This document shows, piece by piece, positions 55,564 to 64,000 of a stretch of 64,000 bases of DNA; position 1 is the stretch's first letter, and every line of letters begins with the position of its first letter. A program made the translations under genes and the position numbers. The DNA comes from an uncultured Roseobacter sp. (lineage in GTDB: Bacteria; Pseudomonadota; Alphaproteobacteria; Rhodobacterales; Rhodobacteraceae). The stretch lies in NCBI GenBank assembly GCA_947488305.1, contig CANKZM010000001.1, positions 248,001 to 312,000 of the forward strand. The letters are read 5' to 3'. The notes under the pieces were generated by a model, which did no database searches, had not been told where the DNA came from, and saw only the letters and a list, made by a program, of their open reading frames with translations.

Positions 55564-57552
55564 TCAGCCCGATTGCCCGACAATTTGTTTGATTTGAACA
55601 ACAACGAATTCAGCGGGTTTGAGCGGTGCGTAACCCACAACCACGCGCACAATGCCCGCGTCGATGTCTGCCTGGGTCATGGTGCTGCCAAGACCGCAAC
55701 GCACGTAGTAGGCGTCGGAGGCTTTTTCGCCCTGGAAGGCACCGGCCCGGTAAAGCCCGTCCATGAAATCTCCGACACCGGCGCGAAGGCTGGCCCAAAG
55801 CACATGTTTGTTGGGTTCAAAAACAACTGCCTGCAATGCGTTGTAAAGCGACTCGCCGATCATGATCGACGTGCGCCGCACCGGCACATAGCGTTGATCG
55901 GGGCGTACTTTGGTTGCCAAAGTGCGTGCCCCCCAGAGTACCGGCGGCCCAATGATGTTGCGAATACAGTTCACGCCCCACTCGTTGAGCTGATCCTGAA
56001 TGTCGTTGCCGATCAGGATGTTGGGGCCCCGGCTGCCTCGTACGGTCGCCTGCAATCCAGCGGGTGCTTTCCAGACGCCGCGTGCGCCATCTGTGCGCGC
56101 CCAAAGCCCCGCAGCAAATCCTGAAGGTGGGATCATATGCGTCCGGGGGCGGTTTGCCTTGGTGTCCGCATCATAGTGGGGATTTGTGACTTCCAGCCAT
56201 GGGTAGTAAAGCGCTGAAAACGTCGAGGTCGGAAAGGCCTGATCCTTTACTTTTTTTGGATCGGTCAACTGATCCTTCGGTGAGGCGCCGTAGTCATCGG
56301 GATCCACGATAACCACACGGTTTTTCATGTATTCAGAATGAGTTATGGCTTTGGAAATAGCGTCATTACTGCCACCTGCCCAAACCTGTCCCGGCATAAC
56401 AATGACGGATGCGTTTCGATAATCTCTCAGGGCAAGAAGGGCTGCGTCATAATCTGTGGCTTTGATGGCGCCGCCGTCGTCTCCCTTGATAAACTGCGTT
56501 TCCCCTGCAGACGGGAAATCGAGGGTTGTTGCGTCGCCGCCCAGTTTTAGCGGTGCCTGCAACCCGCCGTCGACAATCTCAACCGCCGTTGGCGTGTTTG
56601 CCGGGATCGCAGGAGGCGTCCAGATCAAATCGGCATCGCTGCCGACGTAAAGCCCGAACCCCTTGATCGCGTCTGGCAGCGCGGCATCACTCATAGCCTC
56701 CAGGATGGTCGCGACCAGTGTATCCAGATCGCCCACCGACGCAGCAGCAACGCTGGTCGCCGCGGCCTCGTCAGCGGTGCCCGGCTTGTAGGTCGCGGTG
56801 AAGGTTTTAAGGTCTGTATCGATCTTCAAACGCACGGCATCGCCGTTTAGTTTGAAATTCAGAACCTTGTTCTTGAGGTCGTTGTAGTTCAGATCGCGCA
56901 GGCTGCCGCTGCGGATGGCAGTGACCTGGGCCCCGGCGCCAGCGCCTCCCACATCAAGATGCTCACAATCGACTAGTGAGGATTGCGCTTTCACGATTGT
57001 GGGCAGGTAGTTGCCATCGGCCTGATCCATGGATAGGCCAGAAAAGGACTCGACCGCTGAAAATTCGATGCTGCCATCGGCCTCGACCGTATTATATCCA
57101 AGGTCCAGGCTGTACCCCAGGTCGAGGTCCGAGCTATCTACCGGTGCAATTCGGGCAACCAGCTTGTTCCCCCATGCTCCGGGGCTGAGAGCAGTGAAGT
57201 AGAGACCTTTGACGCCCAATTGTGCGGGGTCAGACAGGGCACCCTCAGCCGCCGTTGCCGTGTCTGATGACACCCGGACCACATAGGCTTGTCCGCCTCC
57301 GTTGTCATAGAAAGCGTTTACGGCGTGTCCAAAGTAATCAGGCTGGTCGCCTTCGTCGCGTATGCCGGAGGTTCCATCGTCCAGCTCGCCGAACTGCTCG
57401 GCAAACTGACCACGATTGACGATGAACACTGGTGTATTGACAGGACCACGCTTCACAGGCCCGACAAATGCGGCGATTGATGTCGACGCGGCTTCAATGG
57501 CCAGAGCGCCACTTGGCACGTGCTCGATATAGACGCCGGGGTGCTTATACAT
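55564..57552 (-). CDS. Contractile tail sheath protein
   Basis: 'YKHPGVYIEHVPSGALAIEAASTSIAAFVGPVKRGPVNTPVFI' N-terminus; 'GPPVLWGARTLA...YVPVRRTSIMIGESLYNALQAVVFEPN' and C-terminal 'GYAPLKPAEFVVVQIKQIVGQSG'. Confidence 0.96.
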   Translation of the reverse strand: MYKHPGVYIEHVPSGALAIEAASTSIAAFVGPVKRGPVNTPVFIVNRGQFAEQFGELDDGTSGIRDEGDQPDYFGHAVNAFYDNGGGQAYVVRVSSDTATAAEGALSDPAQLGVKGLYFTALSPGAWGNKLVARIAPVDSSDLDLGYSLDLGYNTVEADGSIEFSAVESFSGLSMDQADGNYLPTIVKAQSSLVDCEHLDVGGAGAGAQVTAIRSGSLRDLNYNDLKNKVLNFKLNGDAVRLKIDTDLKTFTATYKPGTADEAAATSVAAASVGDLDTLVATILEAMSDAALPDAIKGFGLYVGSDADLIWTPPAIPANTPTAVEIVDGGLQAPLKLGGDATTLDFPSAGETQFIKGDDGGAIKATDYDAALLALRDYRNASVIVMPGQVWAGGSNDAISKAITHSEYMKNRVVIVDPDDYGASPKDQLTDPKKVKDQAFPTSTFSALYYPWLEVTNPHYDADTKANRPRTHMIPPSGFAAGLWARTDGARGVWKAPAGLQATVRGSRGPNILIGNDIQDQLNEWGVNCIRNIIGPPVLWGARTLATKVRPDQRYVPVRRTSIMIGESLYNALQAVVFEPNKHVLWASLRAGVGDFMDGLYRAGAFQGEKASDAYYVRCGLGSTMTQADIDAGIVRVVVGYAPLKPAEFVVVQIKQIVGQSG

Positions 57553-57564
57553 CTTCGGTCTCCT

Positions 57565-57834
57565 TCACTGCTTGGCAGGGTCTGAGCTTTCGGAAGGCTG
57601 GACCGGCCCCCCGCGATTTTGAAAAAGGGACGCGATCTTAGCGCGTAGCCAGTCGAGAGCCTCGTCAAACGAGAACCGGGTGGTTTCTTCCCCGGAATTC
57701 ACATGCCTGACCTGAATTTTAAGTCGCCCCGGATTGACAGAGGGAGCCGCGCCCGGTGGGCGATCAGTTGGTTTTTCGATGTTCACGCGGACTGTAAACA
57801 TCTCGTATCCGTCATCGGAACGGTCGTTGGGCAC
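57565..57834 (-). CDS. 89-aa hypothetical protein, first gene of the eCIS operon
   Basis: GTG start at 57834 preceded by a GAGGA Shine-Dalgarno-like sequence; 12 bp upstream of the sheath gene. Confidence 0.6.
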   Translation of the reverse strand: MPNDRSDDGYEMFTVRVNIEKPTDRPPGAAPSVNPGRLKIQVRHVNSGEETTRFSFDEALDWLRAKIASLFQNRGGPVQPSESSDPAKQ

Positions 57835-57913
57835 GGGGCTTCCTCATTTGGAGTGGTCCGCGAACAACCCTAGCGACAGGATTTTACCGGTGAGGCACGA
57901 ACCGCGTGCGCTG

Positions 57914-57942
57914 GCATCACCGCAGCATCACAGCGGCGTCAC
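57914..57942. promoter_or_regulatory. Three 7-bp direct repeats at exact 11-bp period (SARP-type operator candidate)
   Basis: + strand GCATCAC-CGCA-GCATCAC-AGCG-GCGTCAC at 57914, 57925, 57936; minus-strand heptads GTGACGC, GTGATGC, GTGATGC. Confidence 0.75.
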
Positions 57943-57991
57943 AACGAAATGAATAACATACCTCAACTTGCTGAAATAATGCACTAAAAGA

Positions 57992-58003
57992 CCGGACATC
58001 CGG
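57992..58003 (-). terminator. Weak hairpin CCGGATGTCCGG followed by TCTTTT downstream of the regulator
   Basis: Minus-strand CCGG-ATGT-CCGG then TCTTTT between the regulator stop (58034) and the eCIS operon. Confidence 0.35.
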
Positions 58004-58033
58004 ACGGCAGTGCAGTTTGATATTTTTGGGTTT

Positions 58034-58948
58034 TCAGCTGCTGGGGACTGGCCGTTCACGCCGAAGGGCGGCATAAACCTCGGCACGGCTATCACGGGTT
58101 GCCTTCAGAAACGCGCCATATCTATCGGTAGTCGCCGCTTGCGCTGGCAACTTGTCCAGATCGTTGCGGATGAAGTCAAAAAGTGCCGAAGTTTCCACCA
58201 TCGGGTCAATTTCGAGTTCCGACCGAAGTCGTTTACAAAAGGCGTCATGACTTTGGATGGCGCGCGCGCGCTGACCTGTCAGCACCATCAGCCATAGCAT
58301 TTCGCAGTGTATGTTTTCCCGAAAAGGATCAACCCGCAGAATACTCTGGCAATACTCCAGAGCGCATTCAAAGCGGCCGCGCACCCCGGCATCGCGCATC
58401 AATGCGGTCAACGCCCGCACGTAGGCGTCGTGGATCCTTTCGCGTTCTTCCAGCAACCAGTCTGATGGTTCACCTTCCGCAAAAGGCCCGCGCCATGCCT
58501 TCGTCAAACGCCGCAACGCAGTTCTCAGGTGGTCGGGCAATGTGTCTTTCAGGTCTTGCAAAGGCCCCGCGTGAACCAACAGGTCACGGCTGTCGATCGC
58601 GCATCCCTCGGGAAGATTCAACCTGACGTGGATTGCGTCACACTTCAGTTCGGGGCCGTGCAACTCTGCCAGAAAACGCTTCAACCGCCACAATATCGTA
58701 TTGAAACCGCCACGGCTGGGGGCGCGCAACTCACCCCAGATTGCTTCGGGCAGGACTTCACGGCGATGGTTCCGGTCCGGATGGGAGAGGAGATAGATCA
58801 AAAGCTCACGTGCGGGACCGGCGATTGTCTGCCGATGACGTTTGCCACCCACATGTATGCTGAGCGTTCCAAGCAGTCTGAACTCAAAAAAAGCGGGATC
58901 CGCGCCAGATGAGCGATGAATAGAACCGGGGATTTCGGTTTTCAACAT
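58034..58948 (-). CDS. SARP/BTAD-type transcriptional regulator (winged HTH + bacterial transcriptional activation domain)
   Basis: 'FRLLGTLSIHVGGKRHRQTIAGPARELLIYLLSHPDRNHRREVLPEAIWGELRAPSRGGFNTILWRLKRFL' and BTAD-like 'YVRALTALMRDAGVRGRFECALEYCQSILRVDPFRENIHCEMLWLMVLTGQRARAIQSHDAFCKRLRSELEIDP'. Confidence 0.87.
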   Translation of the reverse strand: MLKTEIPGSIHRSSGADPAFFEFRLLGTLSIHVGGKRHRQTIAGPARELLIYLLSHPDRNHRREVLPEAIWGELRAPSRGGFNTILWRLKRFLAELHGPELKCDAIHVRLNLPEGCAIDSRDLLVHAGPLQDLKDTLPDHLRTALRRLTKAWRGPFAEGEPSDWLLEERERIHDAYVRALTALMRDAGVRGRFECALEYCQSILRVDPFRENIHCEMLWLMVLTGQRARAIQSHDAFCKRLRSELEIDPMVETSALFDFIRNDLDKLPAQAATTDRYGAFLKATRDSRAEVYAALRRERPVPSS

Positions 58949-59096
58949 GAGAGGTAAAATTCTGAAAAAGCATCAAAAAACATCAACAATTAACGAATGC
59001 GAAACATGCACCGCCATTCGATGGTACCACAGCGTGCGATTCCCTCAAAACGTGTAGCTTTGCGCGGGGCCGTTTTGGTTAGAGCACTCGCTCGTT

Positions 59097-60542
59097 TCAG
59101 CGCGCAAATCCTATGATTTCATCGACGCGCGCATGTTGCGTGAGATGATCAGCCAGTTGATCCAAAGCCTCTTCGACCGAGGCTGTGTAGCTGGCCTGTT
59201 GCTCTGCCCCGAAGCCTGCAAGCCATGCGTGGCGAAAGCCGTCATCCCGGAACATGCCGTGCAGGTACGTGCCGACGATCCGCCCATCGGATGATAGCGC
59301 GCCATCATGCCGGGCGCCGATCCGGGAAAAAGGCCGGGCGCAATCGGGTCCTTCGGTATGGCCCAGATGAATTTCATATCCGGAGATTTCCTGCCCGCTG
59401 CCGCAATGAATCGCGTCTGTTTGCGTGACCTGCTTAATCGGATGCATGACAGTATCAATATCCAGCAATCCCAGCCCCGAATCGGAACCCGTTGCCCCTT
59501 CAAGCCCATCAGGATCTGCTATCGATTTCCCCAGCATCTGGTATCCGCCGCACAGCCCCAAAACATGGCCGCCGCGTCGCACGTGGGCAGCGATATCAAT
59601 ATCCCAACCCTGTTCTCTGAGGTAGGCCAGATCACCGCGCGTAGATTTCGTCCCTGGTATGATCACGATATCAGTATCACCGGGCAAAGCCTGACCTGCC
59701 TTCAGCATTGTCAAACGCACTGACGGTTCTTGTGACAACGGGTCAAGGTCATCGAAGTTCGCCATACGCGACAATTGCAGACAGACGACATGAAGCCCGG
59801 TCGTTCGGGTCCGTGGCCTTACGTCGTAGGCGTCTTCCGCCGGAAGCTTCCAAGCGTGTTCGAACCAGGGGATTACGCCCAGACCGGGCCAGCCGGTCAT
59901 TTCTTCAACATAGCGATAGCCATTGTCGAAAAGACTTGGATCGCCGCGAAACTTGTTGACGATGAAGCCCTTGATCAGACCAAGGTCCTGCGCGTCCAGA
60001 ACGGCCCTGGTTCCGACGATCTGGGCGATCACACCGCCCCGGTTGATGTCTGCGCAAAGCAGTACCGGAACATCTGCTGCCTGCGCAAACCCCATATTGG
60101 CGATGTCACCCGCGCGCAGGTTCACTTCAGCGGGGCTGCCGGCCCCTTCGACAATCACCAGATCGTATTTTGATTTCAGGCGTTCGAAACTGCTGACAAC
60201 ATGGGATAGCAGTTTGGGTTTCAGCGCGGCATAATCAGCGGCGGCAGTGCTTGCAAAGCGTTTGCCGTGCAAGATGACCTGCGCGCCGGTGTCTGTCTCT
60301 GGCTTTAGCAGGACGGGGTTCATGTCCGTATGAGGATCAATTCCCGCTGCTTGCGCCTGCAATGCCTGCGCGCGGCCGATTTCTCCGCCTTGGGGCGTAA
60401 CGGCGGCGTTGTTCGACATGTTTTGAGGTTTGAAGGGTGCGACTGACAGCCCCTTTGCCTGTGCAGCACGACATAACCCGGCGACCAGCATGGATTTCCC
60501 GACGTCCGAGCCGGTGCCCTGCAGCATGATCGCACGCCCCAT
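59097..60542 (-). CDS. cobQ: Cobyric acid synthase
   Basis: '[22 protein letters not shown]', '[30 protein letters not shown]', '[21 protein letters not shown]'. Confidence 0.96.
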   Translation of the reverse strand: MGRAIMLQGTGSDVGKSMLVAGLCRAAQAKGLSVAPFKPQNMSNNAAVTPQGGEIGRAQALQAQAAGIDPHTDMNPVLLKPETDTGAQVILHGKRFASTAAADYAALKPKLLSHVVSSFERLKSKYDLVIVEGAGSPAEVNLRAGDIANMGFAQAADVPVLLCADINRGGVIAQIVGTRAVLDAQDLGLIKGFIVNKFRGDPSLFDNGYRYVEEMTGWPGLGVIPWFEHAWKLPAEDAYDVRPRTRTTGLHVVCLQLSRMANFDDLDPLSQEPSVRLTMLKAGQALPGDTDIVIIPGTKSTRGDLAYLREQGWDIDIAAHVRRGGHVLGLCGGYQMLGKSIADPDGLEGATGSDSGLGLLDIDTVMHPIKQVTQTDAIHCGSGQEISGYEIHLGHTEGPDCARPFSRIGARHDGALSSDGRIVGTYLHGMFRDDGFRHAWLAGFGAEQQASYTASVEEALDQLADHLTQHARVDEIIGFAR

Positions 60543-60554
60543 GACAGCCTCCGC

Positions 60555-61163
60555 TCAGAATTCGACGCCGCGTTGGGCCTTTACGCCTATCTCGAAGGGG
60601 TGCTTGATCAGAGACATCTCTGTCACCAGATCAGCCGCTTCGATCAACTCAGGCTTGGCATCACGACCCGTCAGGCAGACATGTGTCATTTCTGGTTTCT
60701 GATTGAGCAGGAAATCCACAACCTCATTGATGTCGAGATAGTCATACCGCAGGGCGATATTGATCTCGTCCAGCAGGACGAACTGGATATCGGGATCGAA
60801 AATTTGCTCTTTGGCGATGCGCCACCCGTTCTCTGCTGCAGCGATGTCGCGTTCGCGGTCTTGCGTGTCCCAGGTAAACCCTTCCCCAGAAACGTAGAAG
60901 CGGCATTCATCAGCGAAGCGTTCCCGCAAAAGCCGTTTCTCGCCGGTTTGCCAGTTCCCTTTGATGAATTGCACGACGGCGCAGGGCATTTTGTGTGCGA
61001 TGCAGCGCATGATCATCCCAAAGCCGGAGGAGGATTTGCCTTTCCCCTTCCCAGTATGGACCATGATGAGTCCTTTTTTCTCGGTCTTGGTGGCCATGAG
61101 CTTTTTGCGCTCTTCCTTGATTTTGCGCATTTTTTCTGCGTGTTTTTCGTTCTCATCGCTCAT
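60555..61163 (-). CDS. cobO: Cob(I)yrinic acid a,c-diamide adenosyltransferase
   Basis: 'GLIMVHTGKGKGKSSSGFGMIMRCIAH', 'VLLDEINIALRYDYLDINEVV', 'HVCLTGRDAKPELIEAADLVTEM'. Confidence 0.95.
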   Translation of the reverse strand: MSDENEKHAEKMRKIKEERKKLMATKTEKKGLIMVHTGKGKGKSSSGFGMIMRCIAHKMPCAVVQFIKGNWQTGEKRLLRERFADECRFYVSGEGFTWDTQDRERDIAAAENGWRIAKEQIFDPDIQFVLLDEINIALRYDYLDINEVVDFLLNQKPEMTHVCLTGRDAKPELIEAADLVTEMSLIKHPFEIGVKAQRGVEF

Positions 61164-61278
61164 GTGCCGATCCCCGCTTGCTGCTTGTCGGGCAGTAAAT
61201 GCACGCCCACTCCGAGGGGTCAACCTGCCAGCGACCTGACGCATCGGAAAAGCGGTTCAACGCAGGCCATCAGGCTTG

Positions 61279-61299
61279 CGCCCTGCGCCACACAGGGCG
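61279..61299. other. Perfect stem-loop CGCCCTG-CGCCACA-CAGGGCG upstream of the ABC substrate-binding gene
   Basis: 7-bp perfect arms, 7-nt loop, 39 bp upstream of ATG 61339. Confidence 0.45.
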
Positions 61300-61338
61300 A
61301 TAACACGGGGCATAAATTCTGTTTCAGGGAGAACTGAT

Positions 61339-62148
61339 ATGCGGAGAATGATGGCGATGTCCGTTGTCACGGCGCTTGCAATGACAACGGCTGCTTCGGC
61401 GCAAAGCTGCCATGATGGGAAGACGTTGGCCGATGGCAAACTGACCATCGCAACAGGAAATCCGGCTTACTATCCTTGGGTCATGAACGACGCCCCCGAA
61501 AGCGGTGAGGGCTTTGAGGCCGCCGTCGCATATGCGCTCGCCGAAAAGATGGGGTTTGCAGCAGGCGACGTGGTCTGGACGCGCACGTCTTTCGATCAGG
61601 CGATCCAGCCGGGCGAAAAAGACTTTGATCTCAACATGCAGCAATTCTCGATCACTGAGGCCCGGGACAAGGTCGTTGATTTCTCGGAGCCGTACTACAC
61701 GGCACCAATGGCGGTTCTGGTGCGGGGGAGCGACGGGCTCGCAGCGGATATGGATACGCTGAAAGGGCTGAAATGGGGGGTGGTTGCGTCCACAACCGCA
61801 TTGCCGGTGATCCTCAAGAAGATCGCGCCCGACAGCAACCCGCTGATCTATGATGACAACGCGAACGTTGTCGAGGCGATGAAGGCGGGCCAGATTGATG
61901 CTGCCCTCTTTGATTTGCCCACTGCGTTGTATCTGAGTGCGGTTGTTCTGGAAGGCGGACAGGTCTTGGGTCAATTCGATCCAGATGAAACAACGGACCC
62001 CGATCATTTTGGTGCGCTCATGACGGAAGGTAATCCTTTGAAAGAGTGTGTCGACGCGGCCCTAGAAGAAATGAAATCAGACGGAAGCCTCGCCGCCATA
62101 GAAGCGCAATGGTTGCAAGAGACGACAGGCGTGCCGTTGATCCGCTGA
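61339..62148 (+). CDS. ABC transporter substrate-binding protein (polar amino acid type)
   Basis: Signal peptide, 'LTIATGNPAYYPWVMNDAPESGEGFEAAVAYALAEKMGF', 'FDLNMQQFSITEARDKVVDFSEPYY'. Confidence 0.9.
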   Translation: MRRMMAMSVVTALAMTTAASAQSCHDGKTLADGKLTIATGNPAYYPWVMNDAPESGEGFEAAVAYALAEKMGFAAGDVVWTRTSFDQAIQPGEKDFDLNMQQFSITEARDKVVDFSEPYYTAPMAVLVRGSDGLAADMDTLKGLKWGVVASTTALPVILKKIAPDSNPLIYDDNANVVEAMKAGQIDAALFDLPTALYLSAVVLEGGQVLGQFDPDETTDPDHFGALMTEGNPLKECVDAALEEMKSDGSLAAIEAQWLQETTGVPLIR

Positions 62149-62153
62149 TCAGG

Positions 62154-62963
62154 GTGAACCGCAGGCAGGCATATGAGGCAGCGCAGCGACGCCGTGCGCT
62201 GATGGTGGCGGGGGTCAGCACTGTGGTGGTCCTGGCTGCCGCGATTATTTTGGTGCCTCTGGCGCCGGGGTGGCCAGCGGTTCGCGCGAGCTTTTTCGAT
62301 GCAAGTGTCTTTGCCGAGACATTTCCCACTCTTTTGCAAGCCTTCCTGATCGACGTGATGATCTTTGCATGGTCCGTGCCGCTTATTCTGGGGCTTGGGC
62401 TGGCGATTGCGCTTGCACGGGGTGCGCGGGCAGCGGCGCTTTTCCCACTGCGGATATTCGGGGCGATCTACGTGGACGTATTCCGTGGCATCCCCGTGGT
62501 ACTGACGATCTACCTGATCGGCTTTGGCATTCCCGGGTTAGGTCTGCCGCGCCCCTGGAACAGCCCGTATATCTGGGGGACTGTCGCATTGGTGCTGACC
62601 TATTCAGCCTATGTCGCCGAGGTGTTGCGCTCCGGCATAGAAAGCGTACATGCCAGCCAGCGCAATGCCGCGATCTGCCTGGGGCTGAGCGAACGGGACA
62701 CGATGCGCTATGTCATCCTGCCACAAGCAATCCGGCGGGTTGTCCCGGCCAATATGAACATGCTGGTTGCGCTCCAGAAAGACGTGGCGCTTTTGAGCTT
62801 TATCGGGCCGGTCGAGATTCTGCGTCAGGCGGGCATCTATAAAAGCCTGCTTGCGAATTTTACGCCCTATGTGGTGGCCGCCGTGATCTTTCTGTTGGTG
62901 ACGGTGCCAGCTACGAGGTACGCCGACCACCTGTTGAACCGGGACCGAAATGCCAGAAGCTAA
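62154..62963 (+). CDS. Amino acid ABC transporter permease
   Basis: '[20 protein letters not shown]', '[49 protein letters not shown]' EAA motif; start codon (GTG) uncertain. Confidence 0.9.
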   Translation: MNRRQAYEAAQRRRALMVAGVSTVVVLAAAIILVPLAPGWPAVRASFFDASVFAETFPTLLQAFLIDVMIFAWSVPLILGLGLAIALARGARAAALFPLRIFGAIYVDVFRGIPVVLTIYLIGFGIPGLGLPRPWNSPYIWGTVALVLTYSAYVAEVLRSGIESVHASQRNAAICLGLSERDTMRYVILPQAIRRVVPANMNMLVALQKDVALLSFIGPVEILRQAGIYKSLLANFTPYVVAAVIFLLVTVPATRYADHLLNRDRNARS

Positions 62964-63687
62964 GCTGTCCTTGCGCGCTGTTGTTAAGTCCTTTGGTGAC
63001 AACGCGGTCTTGAAGGGCATTGACCTTGATGTGGCGCCGGGGGAAATGATCTGCCTGATTGGCGCTTCGGGCTCGGGGAAGTCCACTTTGTTGCGCTGTA
63101 TCAACCAGCTTGAACCCATCGACGACGGTGCGGTCTTTCTTGAGGGGCAGGACATATCTGAACCGGGTCTTGACCTTGCGCCGATCAGGCGTCGGATCGG
63201 TATCGTGTTCCAATCTTACAACCTTTTCCCGCATATGACCGCTCTGGATAATGTTCTGCTCGCGCCCCGGCGGGTGTTGCGAGGGGATGTCGCCGAACAG
63301 CGTGCGCGGGCTGAAGCTCTTTTTGATCGCTTTGGGCTTGCGCCGCATATGTTGAAATACCCCGATCAACTTTCGGGTGGGCAACAGCAGCGGGTTGCCG
63401 TGATCCGGGCATTGGCGATGCAGCCTGAAATTATGCTCTTCGACGAGATTACAGCGGCGCTCGATCCGGAACTGGTTGGCGAAGTCCTTCAGGTACTGCG
63501 TCAGTTGCGGGCAGAGGGCATGACCATGGTTCTGGCCACCCATGAAATGGGTTTCGCCCGGGAGGCGGCAGACCGTGTATGTTTCATGGACGGTGGCGTT
63601 ATTGTCGAAGAGGGTCCCCCACAGGAGATTTTCTCTGCCCCGAAGCGTGCACGAACACAGGCTTTTCTGAAAGCCGTGCTTAGGTAG
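62950..63687 (+). CDS. Amino acid ABC transporter ATP-binding protein
   Basis: '[23 protein letters not shown]', '[40 protein letters not shown]', '[14 protein letters not shown]'. Confidence 0.96.
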   Translation: MPEAKLSLRAVVKSFGDNAVLKGIDLDVAPGEMICLIGASGSGKSTLLRCINQLEPIDDGAVFLEGQDISEPGLDLAPIRRRIGIVFQSYNLFPHMTALDNVLLAPRRVLRGDVAEQRARAEALFDRFGLAPHMLKYPDQLSGGQQQRVAVIRALAMQPEIMLFDEITAALDPELVGEVLQVLRQLRAEGMTMVLATHEMGFAREAADRVCFMDGGVIVEEGPPQEIFSAPKRARTQAFLKAVLR

Positions 63688-63700
63688 TCCGATCTGGCAC

Positions 63701-64000
63701 CTACTTGAGGGCGGAGAGGATATTGCTGCGGTCGTCGGTCCAGGCCGGTTTGTGATCCGGGCGTACGATTTGCCAACGAGGGTCCTGCAAAAGCTTGTCA
63801 GTTCGGCTCGTATCAGCGGACAAGACCATGACAACCGATGGCTGCGTGCCCTTGGCGGTGATCCGTTCGTCGCGATCATCTCGAATAATGGCGTTCAACC
63901 CGAGGTCGCGAGCGATACGCGCCAATGGTTGTGAAAGATCATAGTAACGGTTTGAGATATGGAAGACGAGTTGCCCATCCTTGGCCAGCCGGTCGAGATA
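63701..64000 (-). CDS. Spermidine synthase-like protein, C-terminal part only (runs off window)
   Basis: Frame open to the window end: YLDRLAKDGQLVFHISNRYYDLSQPLARIARDLGLNAIIRDD. Confidence 0.7.
   Translation of the reverse strand, partial: YLDRLAKDGQLVFHISNRYYDLSQPLARIARDLGLNAIIRDDRDERITAKGTQPSVVMVLSADTSRTDKLLQDPRWQIVRPDHKPAWTDDRSNILSALK

Noticed and set aside
55556-55571. CGGGC-CGTTCA-GCCCG hairpin at the sheath stop codon as a stoichiometry-controlling element
   Set aside because: Only 5-bp arms in GC-rich sequence; likely by chance without conservation data.
33826-57834. Prophage, R-type tailocin or T6SS interpretation
   Set aside because: No capsid, portal, terminase, integrase, holin/lysin genes or TssJ/L/M/ClpV-type genes seen; the AAA+ ATPase, DUF4255 and DUF4157 proteins favour eCIS.
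61164-61338. Cobalamin riboswitch between cobO and the ABC transporter
   Set aside because: Position is suggestive, but I could not find a B12-box GCCACTG-like core or the expected flanking motif on either strand.
1-64000. CRISPR arrays, tRNA/rRNA genes, transposases or IS ends
   Set aside because: No periodic 25-40-bp repeats with spacers, no recognised tRNA/rRNA segments and no transposase/integrase-like translations noticed; not exhaustively computed.

Overview
The window looks like an alphaproteobacterial chromosome segment, probably Rhodobacterales/Roseobacter-like (inferred from gene content, not tested). Contents in order: a 5'-truncated type I secretion ABC/HlyD pair; an amidohydrolase, an NRPS-like adenylation-carrier-hydrolase protein and a cytochrome P450; an alpha/beta-hydrolase plus S8 protease pair; an orphan ParA; a secreted RTX glycosidase-like protein; an aerobic form-I CO dehydrogenase cluster (coxC-like MHYT-LytTR regulator, coxM-S-L-D-E-F); an Fe-ADH/ALDH/glutamine-synthetase-like/TRAP/N-formylglutamate-hydrolase-like/RpiR/GGT cluster suggestive of gamma-glutamylated amine catabolism; and a 24-kb minus-strand operon (about 33.8-57.8 kb) encoding an extracellular contractile injection system (eCIS). 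The eCIS ends in a 1311-aa DUF4157-type HExxH protein. A SARP/BTAD-type regulator gene lies just upstream of it. The window closes with cobQ/cobO, a polar amino-acid ABC transporter and a truncated spermidine-synthase-like gene. The strongest new observations are two regulatory arrays: three 7-bp direct repeats at exact 11-bp spacing between the SARP-like regulator and the eCIS operon (57914-57942), which is the architecture SARPs recognise, and two 17-bp direct repeats at 20-bp spacing between the MHYT-LytTR gene and coxM (16527-16563). I saw no tRNA, rRNA, CRISPR array or transposase. All family calls come from reading motifs and ORFs, without database searches.
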